Origin: Savagea sp.
GTDB lineage: Bacteria > Bacillota > Bacilli > Bacillales_A > Planococcaceae
Assembly: GCA_030146155.1 (NCBI GenBank)
Contig: JASLCF010000018.1
Coordinates: 1-23,170, forward strand
DNA length: 23,170 nucleotides
Direction: 5' to 3'
Shown: positions 1 to 7,906 of the stretch, one piece after another
Layout of the letters: every line of letters starts with the position of its first letter
Position numbering within the stretch: position 1 is the stretch's first letter
Notes under the pieces: generated by a model
What the model was told of the DNA's origin: nothing
What the model saw: the letters and a program-made list of their open reading frames with translations, nothing else
Databases searched by the model: none
Position numbers and translations under genes: made by a program

Positions 1-446
1 GTCAAATGAAACTTTATAAGAAGTTTTGACCTTTTTAAAAAAGTACCCACAAAAACTTGACTCACACGTCAAAACCTGAACGCTGCATCCTCCAGGAGTC
101 AAAGTCTGCAACGAGAAGCAAAGTGTTGTCTTTTTTATTTTGTGAAGATGCAGCAGCAACTTTATTCATTTATGCAGTAATTCCACAATAAGCCTCATCT
201 TTTAATCAATTGAGTGAAAGATACACAAGCAGGCAACACTATTCTATCTACTCACACGACTAAGGCATGCTTAATCACTTTATTTCATCAACAGAACTGT
301 TATCTTAGCTCGAAAATCGATTGAGGAAGAAGTGGGGAGGGTGTGAATGAAAGAACAGAAGTCGTTTAATCCACTTTTCTAAAAAGTGACTTTACTAGAC
401 CTACGACAAAAGCGCACGGAAGAGAGAGAGTATGTTAAAATAAATT
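1..446. other. Gene-free stretch upstream of the pyrophosphatase gene
   Basis: No convincing reading frame is visible on either strand. The left edge (1-36) can fold GTCA/TGAC plus AAACTT/AAGTTT and is followed by CTTTTT, so it may be the terminator of a plus-strand gene outside the window. Two longer-range inverted repeats are present: GTTTTGAC (23-30) with GTCAAAAC (68-75), and GCTGCATC (82-89) with GATGCAGC (147-154). An 11-codon ATG frame at 347-382 has a GGGGAGGG purine run 5 nt upstream and ends in a CACTTTT/AAAAGTG hairpin, but it is too short to call as a gene. Confidence 0.5.
433..441 (+). promoter_or_regulatory. Candidate extended -10 promoter of ppaC
   Basis: TG-T-TAAAAT matches an extended -10 element (TGnTATAAT) 36 nt before the start codon. 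No good -35 box is found 17 nt upstream, which is tolerated for extended -10 promoters. Confidence 0.4.
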
Positions 447-476
447 GACAATTTAAATTTATAGGAGGATGTATGA

Positions 477-1403
477 ATGGAAAAAGTATTGGTCATCGGG
501 CATAAGAATCCGGATACGGACTCAATCATGTCTGCACTTAGTTATGCCTATTTAAAACAACAATTAGGAATGAACGCTGAAGCTGTTCGTTTAGGAGAGG
601 TTTCACTAGAGACGGCTTACGGCTTAGAATATTTTGGGGTAGAAGCACCGCGATTCATTGAGAAAGCTGCTCCTGAAGTGCAACAAGTGATTTTAGTCGA
701 TCACAACGAAAAGCAACAATCGGTAGACGATATTGATGAGGTACAAGTTATTGAGGTGATTGATCATCATCGTATCGCTAACTTTGAAACGTCTGGCCCT
801 CTTTATTACCGAGCAGAGCCAGTGGGTTGTTCGGCAACTATTATTAACAAATTGTTTAAAGAAAATGGTGTAACGATTCCGAAACATATTGCAGGCCTCA
901 TGGTGTCAGCTATTATTTCAGATTCACTTCTTTTTAAATCACCAACATTTACAGAGGAAGATCGTGCGGCGGCATTGGAATTGGCTGAAATTGCAGAGAT
1001 TGATATTGAAGCATACGGTTTAGAAATGCTAAAAGCAGGTGCTGATTTAAGTAGTAAAACGGCAGCTGAGTTAGTAGGATTGGATTCAAAAGAATTCGGC
1101 ATGGGTGACTACCAAGTAGAGGTTGCACAAGTCAATGCAATTGATGTCAATGACATGCTTCAACGTCAAGAAGAAATTGAAGAAGCTATGCGTGCAGTGC
1201 TTGAAAATAAAAAATTAGATTTATTTTTATTTGTCATCACAGATATTTTAAATAGTAATTCAGTTGCTTTAGTGGTTGGAGAGCAAGCGGCGAAAGTGGA
1301 ACAAGCTTTCCAAACAACAATTGAAGAGGGACGTGCTCTACTGACGGGCGTTGTTTCAAGAAAGAAACAAATCATCCCACAATTAACAGAAGCAATGAAA
1401 TAA
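477..1403 (+). CDS. ppaC: Manganese-dependent inorganic pyrophosphatase (family II, DHH superfamily)
   Basis: Cytoplasmic enzyme that hydrolyses pyrophosphate to two phosphates and so pulls biosynthetic reactions forward. The 308-residue length matches family II PPases such as B. subtilis YybQ/PpaC (about 309). All family metal ligands are visible: H9 and the NPDTD motif (D13, D15), D75 in VDHNE, the DHH triad at 96-98, and D149 in IISDS. The C-terminal SRKKQ substrate-binding motif (DHHA2 domain) is near residue 297. AGGAGG lies 8 nt upstream of the ATG. The gene appears monocistronic, with a candidate extended -10 promoter before it and a strong terminator after it. Assignment is very secure; the family needs Mn2+ or Co2+ for activity (established knowledge). 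Confidence 0.97.
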   Translation: MEKVLVIGHKNPDTDSIMSALSYAYLKQQLGMNAEAVRLGEVSLETAYGLEYFGVEAPRFIEKAAPEVQQVILVDHNEKQQSVDDIDEVQVIEVIDHHRIANFETSGPLYYRAEPVGCSATIINKLFKENGVTIPKHIAGLMVSAIISDSLLFKSPTFTEEDRAAALELAEIAEIDIEAYGLEMLKAGADLSSKTAAELVGLDSKEFGMGDYQVEVAQVNAIDVNDMLQRQEEIEEAMRAVLENKKLDLFLFVITDILNSNSVALVVGEQAAKVEQAFQTTIEEGRALLTGVVSRKKQIIPQLTEAMK

Positions 1404-1412
1404 GATAAGAGT

Positions 1413-1494
1413 CTAGCAAATATGTGCTCCATCTGAAAAGTTAGGGTAGGTTCGTCCAACTTTTCAGAAGTACATTAATCTGCTAGGCTTTTTT
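1413..1494 (+). terminator. Nested hairpin terminator after ppaC
   Basis: Outer arms CTAGCA (1413-1418) and TGCTAG (1481-1486) enclose a second perfect 10-bp hairpin, CTGAAAAGTT (1433-1442) with AACTTTTCAG (1458-1467). The outer stem is followed by GCTTTTTTC, so the whole two-level structure can act as a rho-independent terminator. Confidence 0.7.
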
Positions 1495-1518
1495 CAATCC
1501 GTAGAATAAGCATAATCA

Positions 1519-1547
1519 TTGTTCTTGTTGAGTAGAACACTTAGAAT
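1519..1547 (+). promoter_or_regulatory. Candidate SigA promoter of the FrnE-like gene
   Basis: TTGTTC (1519-1524), a 17-nt spacer, then TAGAAT (1542-1547); both boxes are 4-5/6 matches to TTGACA/TATAAT. The start codon lies 33 nt downstream. Confidence 0.5.
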
Positions 1548-1580
1548 AGGAGTCATCAAAAGGATGGAAAGGTGAGTGCA

Positions 1581-2288
1581 ATGATTAAAATTGAAGCATG
1601 GTCAGATTTCGTCTGTCCATTTTGTTATATTGGGAAACGTCGATTAGAAGAGGCGATTCAAGCGTCTCCTTACGGTAATCAGGTAGAGGTAGAATATAAA
1701 GCATATGAGCTAGATCCAACAGCACCTGAAGTATCTGATGAACCTTATCATGTCGGGTTGGCTAAAAAGTATAGCATGACTGAAGAAAAAGCGATTGACA
1801 TGATGAACAACGTGGCAGAACAAGCGAAAACAGTTGGCTTAGACTACAATAACGCAGGGATGACACCAGCGAATACTTTTAAAGCACATCGTTTGGCAAA
1901 ATATGCAGCGACAGTCAATAAACAGAATGAATTAACTGAACGTCTTTTAAAAGCTTACTTTATTGAAGGCCAAAAAATTGGCGACAATGCGGTGTTAATC
2001 GCATTAGCAAAAGAAGTCGGGTTAGATGAACAAGCGGTAGAGGCAGTGCTCACTTCTGAACAATATACAGAGGATGTACGTAATGACATTGCACTAGCAG
2101 GACAAATTGGCGTGCGAGGTGTACCATTCTTTGTCATCAATCGAAAATATGCGGTGTCCGGTGCACAACCTGTAGAAGCATTTGTACAAGCAATTGAAAA
2201 GGTAGCAGAAGAAGAAGGACTTCAACCCTCTCTACAAGTCTTAGGCGATGATAGTGGCCTATGCGGAGACGACGGTTGTAGCATCTAA
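1581..2288 (+). CDS. FrnE/DsbA-family thiol oxidoreductase (2-hydroxychromene-2-carboxylate isomerase fold)
   Basis: Thioredoxin-fold protein of 235 residues, probably cytoplasmic because no signal peptide is visible. The active-site CPFC (C12-C15) follows the IEAWSDFV strand typical of FrnE-like DsbA proteins, and the cis-proline loop GVRGVPFF lies near residue 185. The C-terminus carries a second pair, C228 and C233, spaced C-X4-C (CGDDGC), like the extra pair described for Deinococcus FrnE. The likely role is dithiol/disulfide exchange, perhaps in oxidative stress (inference). An upstream in-frame GTG at 1572 is possible, but the ATG at 1581 fits the AAAGGTG ribosome binding site better. 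It is flanked by its own promoter and terminator. The substrate is unknown. Confidence 0.88.
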   Translation: MIKIEAWSDFVCPFCYIGKRRLEEAIQASPYGNQVEVEYKAYELDPTAPEVSDEPYHVGLAKKYSMTEEKAIDMMNNVAEQAKTVGLDYNNAGMTPANTFKAHRLAKYAATVNKQNELTERLLKAYFIEGQKIGDNAVLIALAKEVGLDEQAVEAVLTSEQYTEDVRNDIALAGQIGVRGVPFFVINRKYAVSGAQPVEAFVQAIEKVAEEEGLQPSLQVLGDDSGLCGDDGCSI

Positions 2289-2292
2289 AAAG

Positions 2293-2327
2293 TCGGAGTG
2301 ACCCATTAGGGTTCCTCCGATTTTTTT
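2293..2327 (+). terminator. Terminator after the FrnE-like gene
   Basis: TCGGAG (2293-2298) pairs with CTCCGA (2315-2320), with ACCC/GGGT pairing inside, followed by seven T residues. Confidence 0.85.
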
Positions 2328-2402
2328 ATATCAATAGATTATCTTTGTCAGAGGAAGAAAAAGATTGAAATAAGGAATCAGAAAAATAGTAATGATAATT
2401 TC

Positions 2403-2431
2403 TTGTAAATTTCTCGAATTCAATACATAAT
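2403..2431 (+). promoter_or_regulatory. Candidate promoter of murB
   Basis: TTGTAA (2403-2408), 17-nt spacer, CATAAT (2426-2431). Transcription would begin near 2438, giving a leader of roughly 98 nt before the murB ATG. Confidence 0.5.
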
Positions 2432-2463
2432 TGAAGAATAGGTAAATTTCAATAAACTGCAGT

Positions 2464-2501
2464 GAAACAAGAAAGAAAATGTTCGTCCTTGTTTCTTTTT
2501 T
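2464..2501 (+). terminator. Terminator-like hairpin inside the murB leader
   Basis: GAAACAAG (2464-2471) pairs perfectly with CTTGTTTC (2488-2495), immediately followed by six T residues. It lies between the candidate promoter and the murB start, so it could be an attenuator rather than the end of the upstream unit, which already has its own terminator at 2293-2327. Confidence 0.55.
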
Positions 2502-2535
2502 GCATGTTTTTAATGAAGAAGGGATTTGTAGAACA

Positions 2536-3456
2536 ATGACAAATAGTAGTTCTTATGCACAATTTGAACAATTGGTGCGTAAAGGAAAAGTTTTATATGA
2601 TGAACCACTACATAAATACACAAAAACACAATTAGGAGGAGCAGCTGATGTGCTCATTATTCCTGGAACCGTTGATGAATTTCAACAAGTTGTCCGTTTA
2701 GCATCAGATCAACAGATTCCTCTTTTACTATTAGGCAATGGTTCAAATATGGTCGTAAGAGATGGGGGTGTAAGAGGAATCGTTGTTCATCTTTCTGAAC
2801 TGAATACCATCACAGTTGAAGGAACAACAATCATTGCTGAAGCGGGTGCTCATTTGATCGATGCATCGGTAGCCGCTCAACGTCATGCGTTAACAGGTTT
2901 TGAGTTCGCATGTGGTATCCCCGGATCCATCGGTGGAGGCATGATGATGAATGCTGGTGCTTATGGGGGCGAAATGAAAGACATCGTTGTATCTGTAGAT
3001 GTCATCACGCCAACGGGCGAAGCAATGACTTTGACAAAGGAAGAGTTAGCGCTTGAATACCGAAGTAGCATCATCATGACGAAGGGTTATTATGTGGTCC
3101 GTGCAACATTTGAACTTCAACCAGGTGATCAACAGACAATCGACGAAAAAGTAGCAGACCTCACGCATCAAAGGGAGTCGAAACAACCTTTAGAATATCC
3201 ATCAGCAGGCAGTGTATTTAAACGTCCGCCAGGTTATTTTGCGGGTAAATTAATCCAAGATAGCCAACTGCAAGGTAAGGGCGTAGGTGGAGCTGAAGTG
3301 TCTACAAAACATGCGGGATTCATTGTCAATAAGAACAATGCAACAGCCACAGACTATATTCAAACGATTGAGATGGTGAAAAAAGCAGTAAAGGAACAAC
3401 ACGGTGTAGATTTAGAGTTAGAAGTAAGAATTGTAGGTGAATGTAAGAAAGAATAA
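2536..3456 (+). CDS. murB: UDP-N-acetylenolpyruvoylglucosamine reductase (UDP-N-acetylmuramate dehydrogenase)
   Basis: Cytoplasmic FAD enzyme of peptidoglycan precursor synthesis; it reduces UDP-GlcNAc-enolpyruvate to UDP-MurNAc with NADPH. The 306-residue length fits Bacillales MurB. The FAD-binding motif LLGNGSN is at 65-71, the glycine-rich FACGIPGSIGG segment at 124-134, and NAGAYGGEM at 139-147. R176 lies in YRSS, and the catalytic serine is S226 in SAGSVFKRP. An in-frame ATG at 2479 would add 19 residues, but it sits inside a terminator-like hairpin and lacks a ribosome binding site, so the ATG at 2536 was chosen; its own site (GAAGGGA, about 13 nt upstream) is weak. The gene is not in a cell-division cluster here, so a second murB elsewhere in the genome is possible. 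Confidence 0.95.
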   Translation: MTNSSSYAQFEQLVRKGKVLYDEPLHKYTKTQLGGAADVLIIPGTVDEFQQVVRLASDQQIPLLLLGNGSNMVVRDGGVRGIVVHLSELNTITVEGTTIIAEAGAHLIDASVAAQRHALTGFEFACGIPGSIGGGMMMNAGAYGGEMKDIVVSVDVITPTGEAMTLTKEELALEYRSSIIMTKGYYVVRATFELQPGDQQTIDEKVADLTHQRESKQPLEYPSAGSVFKRPPGYFAGKLIQDSQLQGKGVGGAEVSTKHAGFIVNKNNATATDYIQTIEMVKKAVKEQHGVDLELEVRIVGECKKE

Positions 3457-3538
3457 GGTGGACGTTTGATTTGTAGTGCAAATGGTGAATCCATCCGATC
3501 GAAACATTTGTGTTGCGTTGAAAACCTCACTAATAGGA

Positions 3539-3557
3539 AAGAGAAAACTTCTCTTTT
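3539..3557 (+). other. Hairpin in the antiporter leader
   Basis: AAAGAGAA and TTCTCTTT form a perfect 8-bp stem with a 3-nt loop, shortly before the AAGGAGG ribosome binding site of the small leader ORF. No T-run follows, so it is not an obvious terminator. Confidence 0.45.
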
Positions 3558-3580
3558 ACTCTACTAGATAAGGAGGCAGT

Positions 3581-3670
3581 ATGTTTACGTCCAGATTGTC
3601 TGATGCTTTATGGTTTCAGCATATTTTTTCAGTGAACCAATCTCACGTCAACATGCGAAGACATGAATAA
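3581..3670 (+). CDS. Possible 29-residue leader ORF upstream of the antiporter gene
   Basis: ATG-initiated frame of 29 codons plus TAA. It has the best ribosome binding site in the neighbourhood (AAGGAGG, 4 nt spacing), while the antiporter gene itself has only a poor one. The frame ends 8 nt inside the antiporter frame (the antiporter ATG is at 3663 and this TAA is at 3668-3670), so the downstream gene could be translated by re-initiation. The predicted peptide begins MFTSRLSDALWF and ends NMRRHE; it matches no family I recognise and has no clear membrane segment. Antiporters of this family start at the equivalent of residue 1 of the downstream frame, so this is unlikely to be a frameshifted N-terminus. 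Whether the peptide itself matters is unknown. Confidence 0.45.
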   Translation: MFTSRLSDALWFQHIFSVNQSHVNMRRHE

Positions 3671-5135
3671 TTTTTCTGTAGATGCAATTGTTTTACTCAT
3701 TGGTTTCTTTTTATTAAGTGGTGCTTTGATGACCAAAGTCACCTCTCGTGCCGGTGTACCTGCCCTCGTTCTTTTTATGATTTTAGGGATGGTGCTCGGC
3801 AGTGATATATCAGGTCTTATCTATTTTTCAGATCCCTTTTTAGCCCAAACGATTGGGATGATTGCCCTTGTCATTATTTTATTTGAAGGGGGCTTGCAAA
3901 CAGAATGGCGAAATGTGAAGCCCGTCTTAAAAGGTGCGGGTGTACTAGCAACAGGTGGGGTACTTATTACAACAGCCGTTCTGGCAGTAGCCAGTCATTA
4001 TGTATTGGGATTAGGCTGGATTGAATCCTTTTTACTCGGTTCAATTGTAGGGTCAACAGATGCTGCAGCGGTATTTTCGGTGATGAGCGGTCAAAATATC
4101 AAACCGAAAATGTCAGCAACGCTAGAGATGGAGTCAGGTTCTAACGATCCAATGGCGATGTTTTTAACAGTCGCATTTATTCAATGGATTACCATGCCTG
4201 ATTTCGCATTCTTTGACTTAATTTTAAACTTCTTCTTACAAATGGGCTTTGGTTTATTACTCGGTCTCGGCTTAGGCTATTTAGCTTCTAAGTCAATGAA
4301 TTTAATTAAATTAGATGCATCAGGTTTATATGCCGTCTTGTCTATCGGATTTGCGATGGCCATTTACAGTATCACAGCAGTTGTAGGTGGAAGTGGTATT
4401 TTAGCAGTATATATTGCCGGAATCGTTATTGGTAACCGCGAATTAAATCATAGTCACTCAATCTTGCGTTTCCACGAAGGCTTCGCTTGGCTGATGCAAT
4501 TAACGATGTTCGTTATTTTGGGACTACTCGTTTTCCCAACAGAATTAGCCAACTGGGAGTTAATTTCAAAAGGACTCGTTTTATCCTTTATCTTAATGTT
4601 TTTTGCGCGACCGATTGCAGTGTTTGCATGTACGATTTTCTTTGATTATACATTTAAAGAAAAGCTGTTTTTATCTTGGGCTGGTTTACGTGGTGCCGTA
4701 CCGATCGTATTGGCAACCTTCCCGTTATTAGCTAATGTTGACAATGCGTATTTATATTTCAATATGGTCTTTTTCATCGTCTTAACGTCGGCTCTACTTC
4801 AAGGTTCAACGATTTCCAATGTTGCGAAATGGCTTGGTTTAGAAGCTCCGCCGACTCAAAAACGAATCCATCAATTAGAGCTGGTTTCGATGGACAAAGC
4901 CAATGCTGAAATGCTGGAAGTTGAAATTTCAGAAACTTCACCGTATTTAAATCATTTAATTCAAGATATGGACTTGCCTAACGATACCGTCATTTCGGCT
5001 ATTATTCGAGAAGGCGTACTCGTCATGCCAACAGGTCAGACCGTCTTATTATCAGGAGATATTTTATACATTTTATCAGATAAAAAACAAGTACCTTTGG
5101 TGAAGGAAGCCATGGGAGAAGAAGTGTTTTTATAG
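3663..5135 (+). CDS. CPA1-family K+(Na+)/H+ antiporter of the NhaP2/CvrA type with C-terminal TrkA-C domain
   Basis: Integral membrane cation/proton exchanger of 490 residues. Residues 1 to about 390 form 12-13 hydrophobic segments. Family signature motifs are visible: FEGGLQT (74-80), GSTDAAAVFS (130-139), the ion-binding ESGSNDP (157-163), and LRGAVPI in the later half. Residues about 410-488 resemble a TrkA-C (RCK-C) domain, which in this group binds nucleotide-type ligands and regulates transport. Homology with E. coli NhaP2 is recognisable throughout the membrane part. The likely role is cytoplasmic K+ and pH homeostasis. Selectivity for K+ or Na+ cannot be told from sequence. The start codon lacks a strong ribosome binding site and overlaps a small upstream ORF, suggesting translational coupling. 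Confidence 0.9.
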   Translation: MNNFSVDAIVLLIGFFLLSGALMTKVTSRAGVPALVLFMILGMVLGSDISGLIYFSDPFLAQTIGMIALVIILFEGGLQTEWRNVKPVLKGAGVLATGGVLITTAVLAVASHYVLGLGWIESFLLGSIVGSTDAAAVFSVMSGQNIKPKMSATLEMESGSNDPMAMFLTVAFIQWITMPDFAFFDLILNFFLQMGFGLLLGLGLGYLASKSMNLIKLDASGLYAVLSIGFAMAIYSITAVVGGSGILAVYIAGIVIGNRELNHSHSILRFHEGFAWLMQLTMFVILGLLVFPTELANWELISKGLVLSFILMFFARPIAVFACTIFFDYTFKEKLFLSWAGLRGAVPIVLATFPLLANVDNAYLYFNMVFFIVLTSALLQGSTISNVAKWLGLEAPPTQKRIHQLELVSMDKANAEMLEVEISETSPYLNHLIQDMDLPNDTVISAIIREGVLVMPTGQTVLLSGDILYILSDKKQVPLVKEAMGEEVFL

Positions 5136-5159
5136 CAGAATAGAACAACCGTCTGTTAA

Positions 5160-5193
5160 GTCAGGTATTCCGTCCAGGATACCTGATTTTTTT
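5160..5193 (+). terminator. Terminator after the antiporter gene
   Basis: TCAGGTAT (5161-5168) pairs with ATACCTGA (5179-5186), followed by seven T residues. Confidence 0.88.
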
Positions 5194-5357
5194 ATCGCAT
5201 ATAAAATTATATTTTATTAAACAATACAATAGAGAAAATGGACGAGTAGATGAGTTCATTTATTCGACTCTTGTCATTTATAAATGATATCAATATAATT
5301 TAAGACGAAAATAACATGGAATAAACATTGAAATAAGTGTTTTATCACTATATTTCG

Positions 5358-5386
5358 TTGAACGAATAAAATATTCAAGGTATGAT
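5358..5386 (+). promoter_or_regulatory. Candidate SigA promoter of the acylase gene
   Basis: TTGAAC (5358-5363), 17-nt spacer, TATGAT (5381-5386). The start codon is 27 nt downstream, so the leader is very short. Confidence 0.65.
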
Positions 5387-5412
5387 ACAACTAAATGAAA
5401 GGGGTATGGGAT

Positions 5413-7764
5413 ATGAAAAAATGGCAGAAATGGCTTGTAGGAACGTTATCTACAATCATACTTTTAGCGATTGTAGCTGTAGGAATACTTTACTGGTACG
5501 TCGCACAATCGAAACCGATGATTCAAGGAGAAAAAATCGTTGAAATTTTAGAAGAAGAAGTAACAGTAGCGAGAGATACATATGGCGTGCCTCATGTGAC
5601 GGCCAAGAGCGATGCTGATTTATACCGTGCACAAGGTTATGTGCAAGCACAAGATCGTCTATTCCAAATGGATCTTGCGAGACGACAAGCAAGTGGACGT
5701 TTAGCAGAAGTCATTGGAGAAGCGGCTGTACCTTTAGATAAAAACTTCCGTACATTTAGTTTACGAGCAGCAGCAGAAGCGTCTTACGATGGATACGGAG
5801 AAGAAGCAAAACGTGTATTGGATTGGTACGCAGAAGGAGTCAATGCATTTATTGATGAAGTAAAAGGGACAACGAAATTATCTTATGAATTTAAATTGTT
5901 AGGCTATGAACCTGAGTACTGGACACCACAAGATTCCTTAGTCATTGGGAAGTACATGGCTTATGACTTAGGTGGACATTGGGATACACTGGCTTTTAGA
6001 CACTGGGCATTACAAGCATACGGGGAAGGGAAAGCACAAGAATTGTTTACGAGTTATCCTAAAGAAGCCCGTTCAATTATTGAGGCCAACTTAGCGAATC
6101 CTGTCGCAGTAGAACAACAGTTTTTATGGGAAGCAGTGCCACCTGAGATGAATGGGAGTAATAACTGGGTCGTTGCAGGTGAGAAATCAGAAAGTGGAAT
6201 GCCGCTGCTAGCAGATGATCCACATTTGAGTTTATCAACGCCTTCGATTTGGTATGAAATGCACCTCTCTTCTCCTGAGCAGAATGTAGGGGGAGTGATT
6301 TTTGCAGGAATTCCAGGAATAATATTGGGGCATAATGAAGAGATTGCTTGGGGAGTAACAAATGTCGGCCCAGATACGCAAGATCTTTATATCGAAATAC
6401 CAAATCCTGAAGATCCAACCCAATTTAAATACGACGGCCAATGGGAACAAGCAGAAGTGAGAGATGAGACCATTCAAGTAAAAGGAGCGGAAGATATTCC
6501 GTTTGAAGTACTCGTCACTAGACATGGACCGATTATGTCTGGTTTGTTGACAGAAGATGTCGGGCAAACAGCTCAATTCTCTATGCAATGGCCCGCTTTA
6601 GAGCCTACAGTTGAACTAGAAGCGGTCATTAAAATGAATAAATCAAAGAATTGGGAAGAGTTTGAAGAAGCATTGACTTATTTCCGTTCACCTGCACAAA
6701 ATTTTGTCTTTGCTGACCGTTCAGGCACGATTGCGTACAAGGCCAATGGAAATATTCCGATTCGTAAACAAGGCACAGGACAGCTACCAGTTCCAGGAGA
6801 TTCATCAGATTATGGCTGGGAAGGGTACATTCCTTATGACGAGCTGCCACGAGTAGTCAATCCGGAAAAAGGATGGATTGCGACGGCAAATAACGAAATC
6901 GTGGGTGAAGAATACCCGTACCATATTTCAAGTTTATGGGCACAACCTTATCGTTATGAACGCATTGCTGAGGTGTTAGAATCCAAAGAGGTCTTCTCTG
7001 TACAAGATATGGAAGATTTACAAATGGACCAAAAAAATCTGTATGCCATTGAATTTTTAGATGATTTAATGGATGTTTCAAATGATGTGATGGCAGAAGA
7101 TATCCAGCAAATCATGAGCGATTGGGATTATATGGACGATAAAGCAGCGGCTGCTCCTTTAGTGTTCAATCGCTGGATGACTGCTATTCGTGAAGAAGTT
7201 CTTCAACCTCAAATGAGCGATGAAATCTTTAAAATGATGCCAGCTAAAGGACAAATCGTAGATGAAATGTTACGCCAAGCTTTCCAAGGACAGCCAGGTA
7301 CTTTCATTGAAGAAGCAGGTGGGGTCGAAAAAGTAGTCCAACAAGCGTATGAAAAAACAATTGCAGCGATTGAGAAAGATTTTGGGAAGCAACCGACTAA
7401 ATGGCAGTGGGGGGATTATCATTTATTAACTTTCAACCATTCCCTTGGTTCAGCTTCACCCATTCTTGCGAAAATCTTTAATCCAAAACCAGTTCCTATT
7501 GGCGGTTCTGGAGTCACTGTACAAGCTGCAGGTAGTCGAGCGGATGGTACAGTAGACCATGGTGCTTCGTGGCGCTTTGTTGCAGATATTGCCGATTTAG
7601 AAAAAACGTATCATACAGTAGGGCCTGGTCAAAGTGGACACCGATTATCCAAATGGTATAAAAATCAGGTACAAGATTGGGCAGATGGAAAATATCATGC
7701 AACAACGATTCGTTCAGATGTTAAACACCCATACGAATTGCGTTTACTTCCAAAAAATAAATGA
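5413..7764 (+). CDS. Penicillin acylase family protein (N-terminal nucleophile amidohydrolase)
   Basis: Secreted or membrane-anchored amidase of 783 residues. Residues about 7-30 form an uncleaved-looking hydrophobic anchor, followed by the alpha-chain region (VARDTYGVPHVTA, then the GYVQAQDRLFQMDL motif). The autoprocessing site is G/S at residue 249 (codon 6157-6159): NGSNNWVV places S249 as the catalytic N-terminal serine of the beta chain, and LLADDPHL follows as in the family. The later asparagine region ATANNEIV and the C-terminal GQSGH are also typical. Family members cleave penicillins, acyl-homoserine lactones or other N-acyl amides; the natural substrate here is unknown. The ATG at 5413 was preferred to 5395 because AAAGGGG lies 8 nt upstream of it. 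The gene is monocistronic between its own promoter and terminators. Confidence 0.92.
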   Translation: MKKWQKWLVGTLSTIILLAIVAVGILYWYVAQSKPMIQGEKIVEILEEEVTVARDTYGVPHVTAKSDADLYRAQGYVQAQDRLFQMDLARRQASGRLAEVIGEAAVPLDKNFRTFSLRAAAEASYDGYGEEAKRVLDWYAEGVNAFIDEVKGTTKLSYEFKLLGYEPEYWTPQDSLVIGKYMAYDLGGHWDTLAFRHWALQAYGEGKAQELFTSYPKEARSIIEANLANPVAVEQQFLWEAVPPEMNGSNNWVVAGEKSESGMPLLADDPHLSLSTPSIWYEMHLSSPEQNVGGVIFAGIPGIILGHNEEIAWGVTNVGPDTQDLYIEIPNPEDPTQFKYDGQWEQAEVRDETIQVKGAEDIPFEVLVTRHGPIMSGLLTEDVGQTAQFSMQWPALEPTVELEAVIKMNKSKNWEEFEEALTYFRSPAQNFVFADRSGTIAYKANGNIPIRKQGTGQLPVPGDSSDYGWEGYIPYDELPRVVNPEKGWIATANNEIVGEEYPYHISSLWAQPYRYERIAEVLESKEVFSVQDMEDLQMDQKNLYAIEFLDDLMDVSNDVMAEDIQQIMSDWDYMDDKAAAAPLVFNRWMTAIREEVLQPQMSDEIFKMMPAKGQIVDEMLRQAFQGQPGTFIEEAGGVEKVVQQAYEKTIAAIEKDFGKQPTKWQWGDYHLLTFNHSLGSASPILAKIFNPKPVPIGGSGVTVQAAGSRADGTVDHGASWRFVADIADLEKTYHTVGPGQSGHRLSKWYKNQVQDWADGKYHATTIRSDVKHPYELRLLPKNK

Positions 7765-7782
7765 TAATTGCTAGTGGGTAAA

Positions 7783-7800
7783 GAGAGTCTCTCTTTTGCT
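7783..7800 (+). terminator. Weak hairpin after the acylase gene
   Basis: AAAGAGAG and CTCTCTTT form an 8-bp inverted repeat separated by a single T (small loop), followed by TGCTG. It could be a weak first terminator; a better one lies about 60 nt downstream. Confidence 0.35.
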
Positions 7801-7849
7801 GAAGGCACTGAAAACCTACGTTTTTTGCCGGTTTAGTTGTTCAAATAAA

Positions 7850-7896
7850 AATAAGGAACTTTCCATTCAATCACGAATAGAAAGTGCCTTATTTCT
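7850..7896. terminator. Terminator shared by the acylase gene and the transposase remnant
   Basis: AATAAGG-A-ACTTTC (7850-7863) pairs with GAAAGT-G-CCTTATT (7880-7893), giving 13 base pairs with one mismatch. Flanking A and T runs would let it work in both directions. Confidence 0.6.
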
Positions 7897-7906
7897 TCGC
7901 TTATTA

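Noticed and set aside
2479..2535. Upstream in-frame ATG extending MurB by 19 residues
   Set aside because: It falls within a terminator-like hairpin, lacks a ribosome binding site and would exceed the normal MurB N-terminus.
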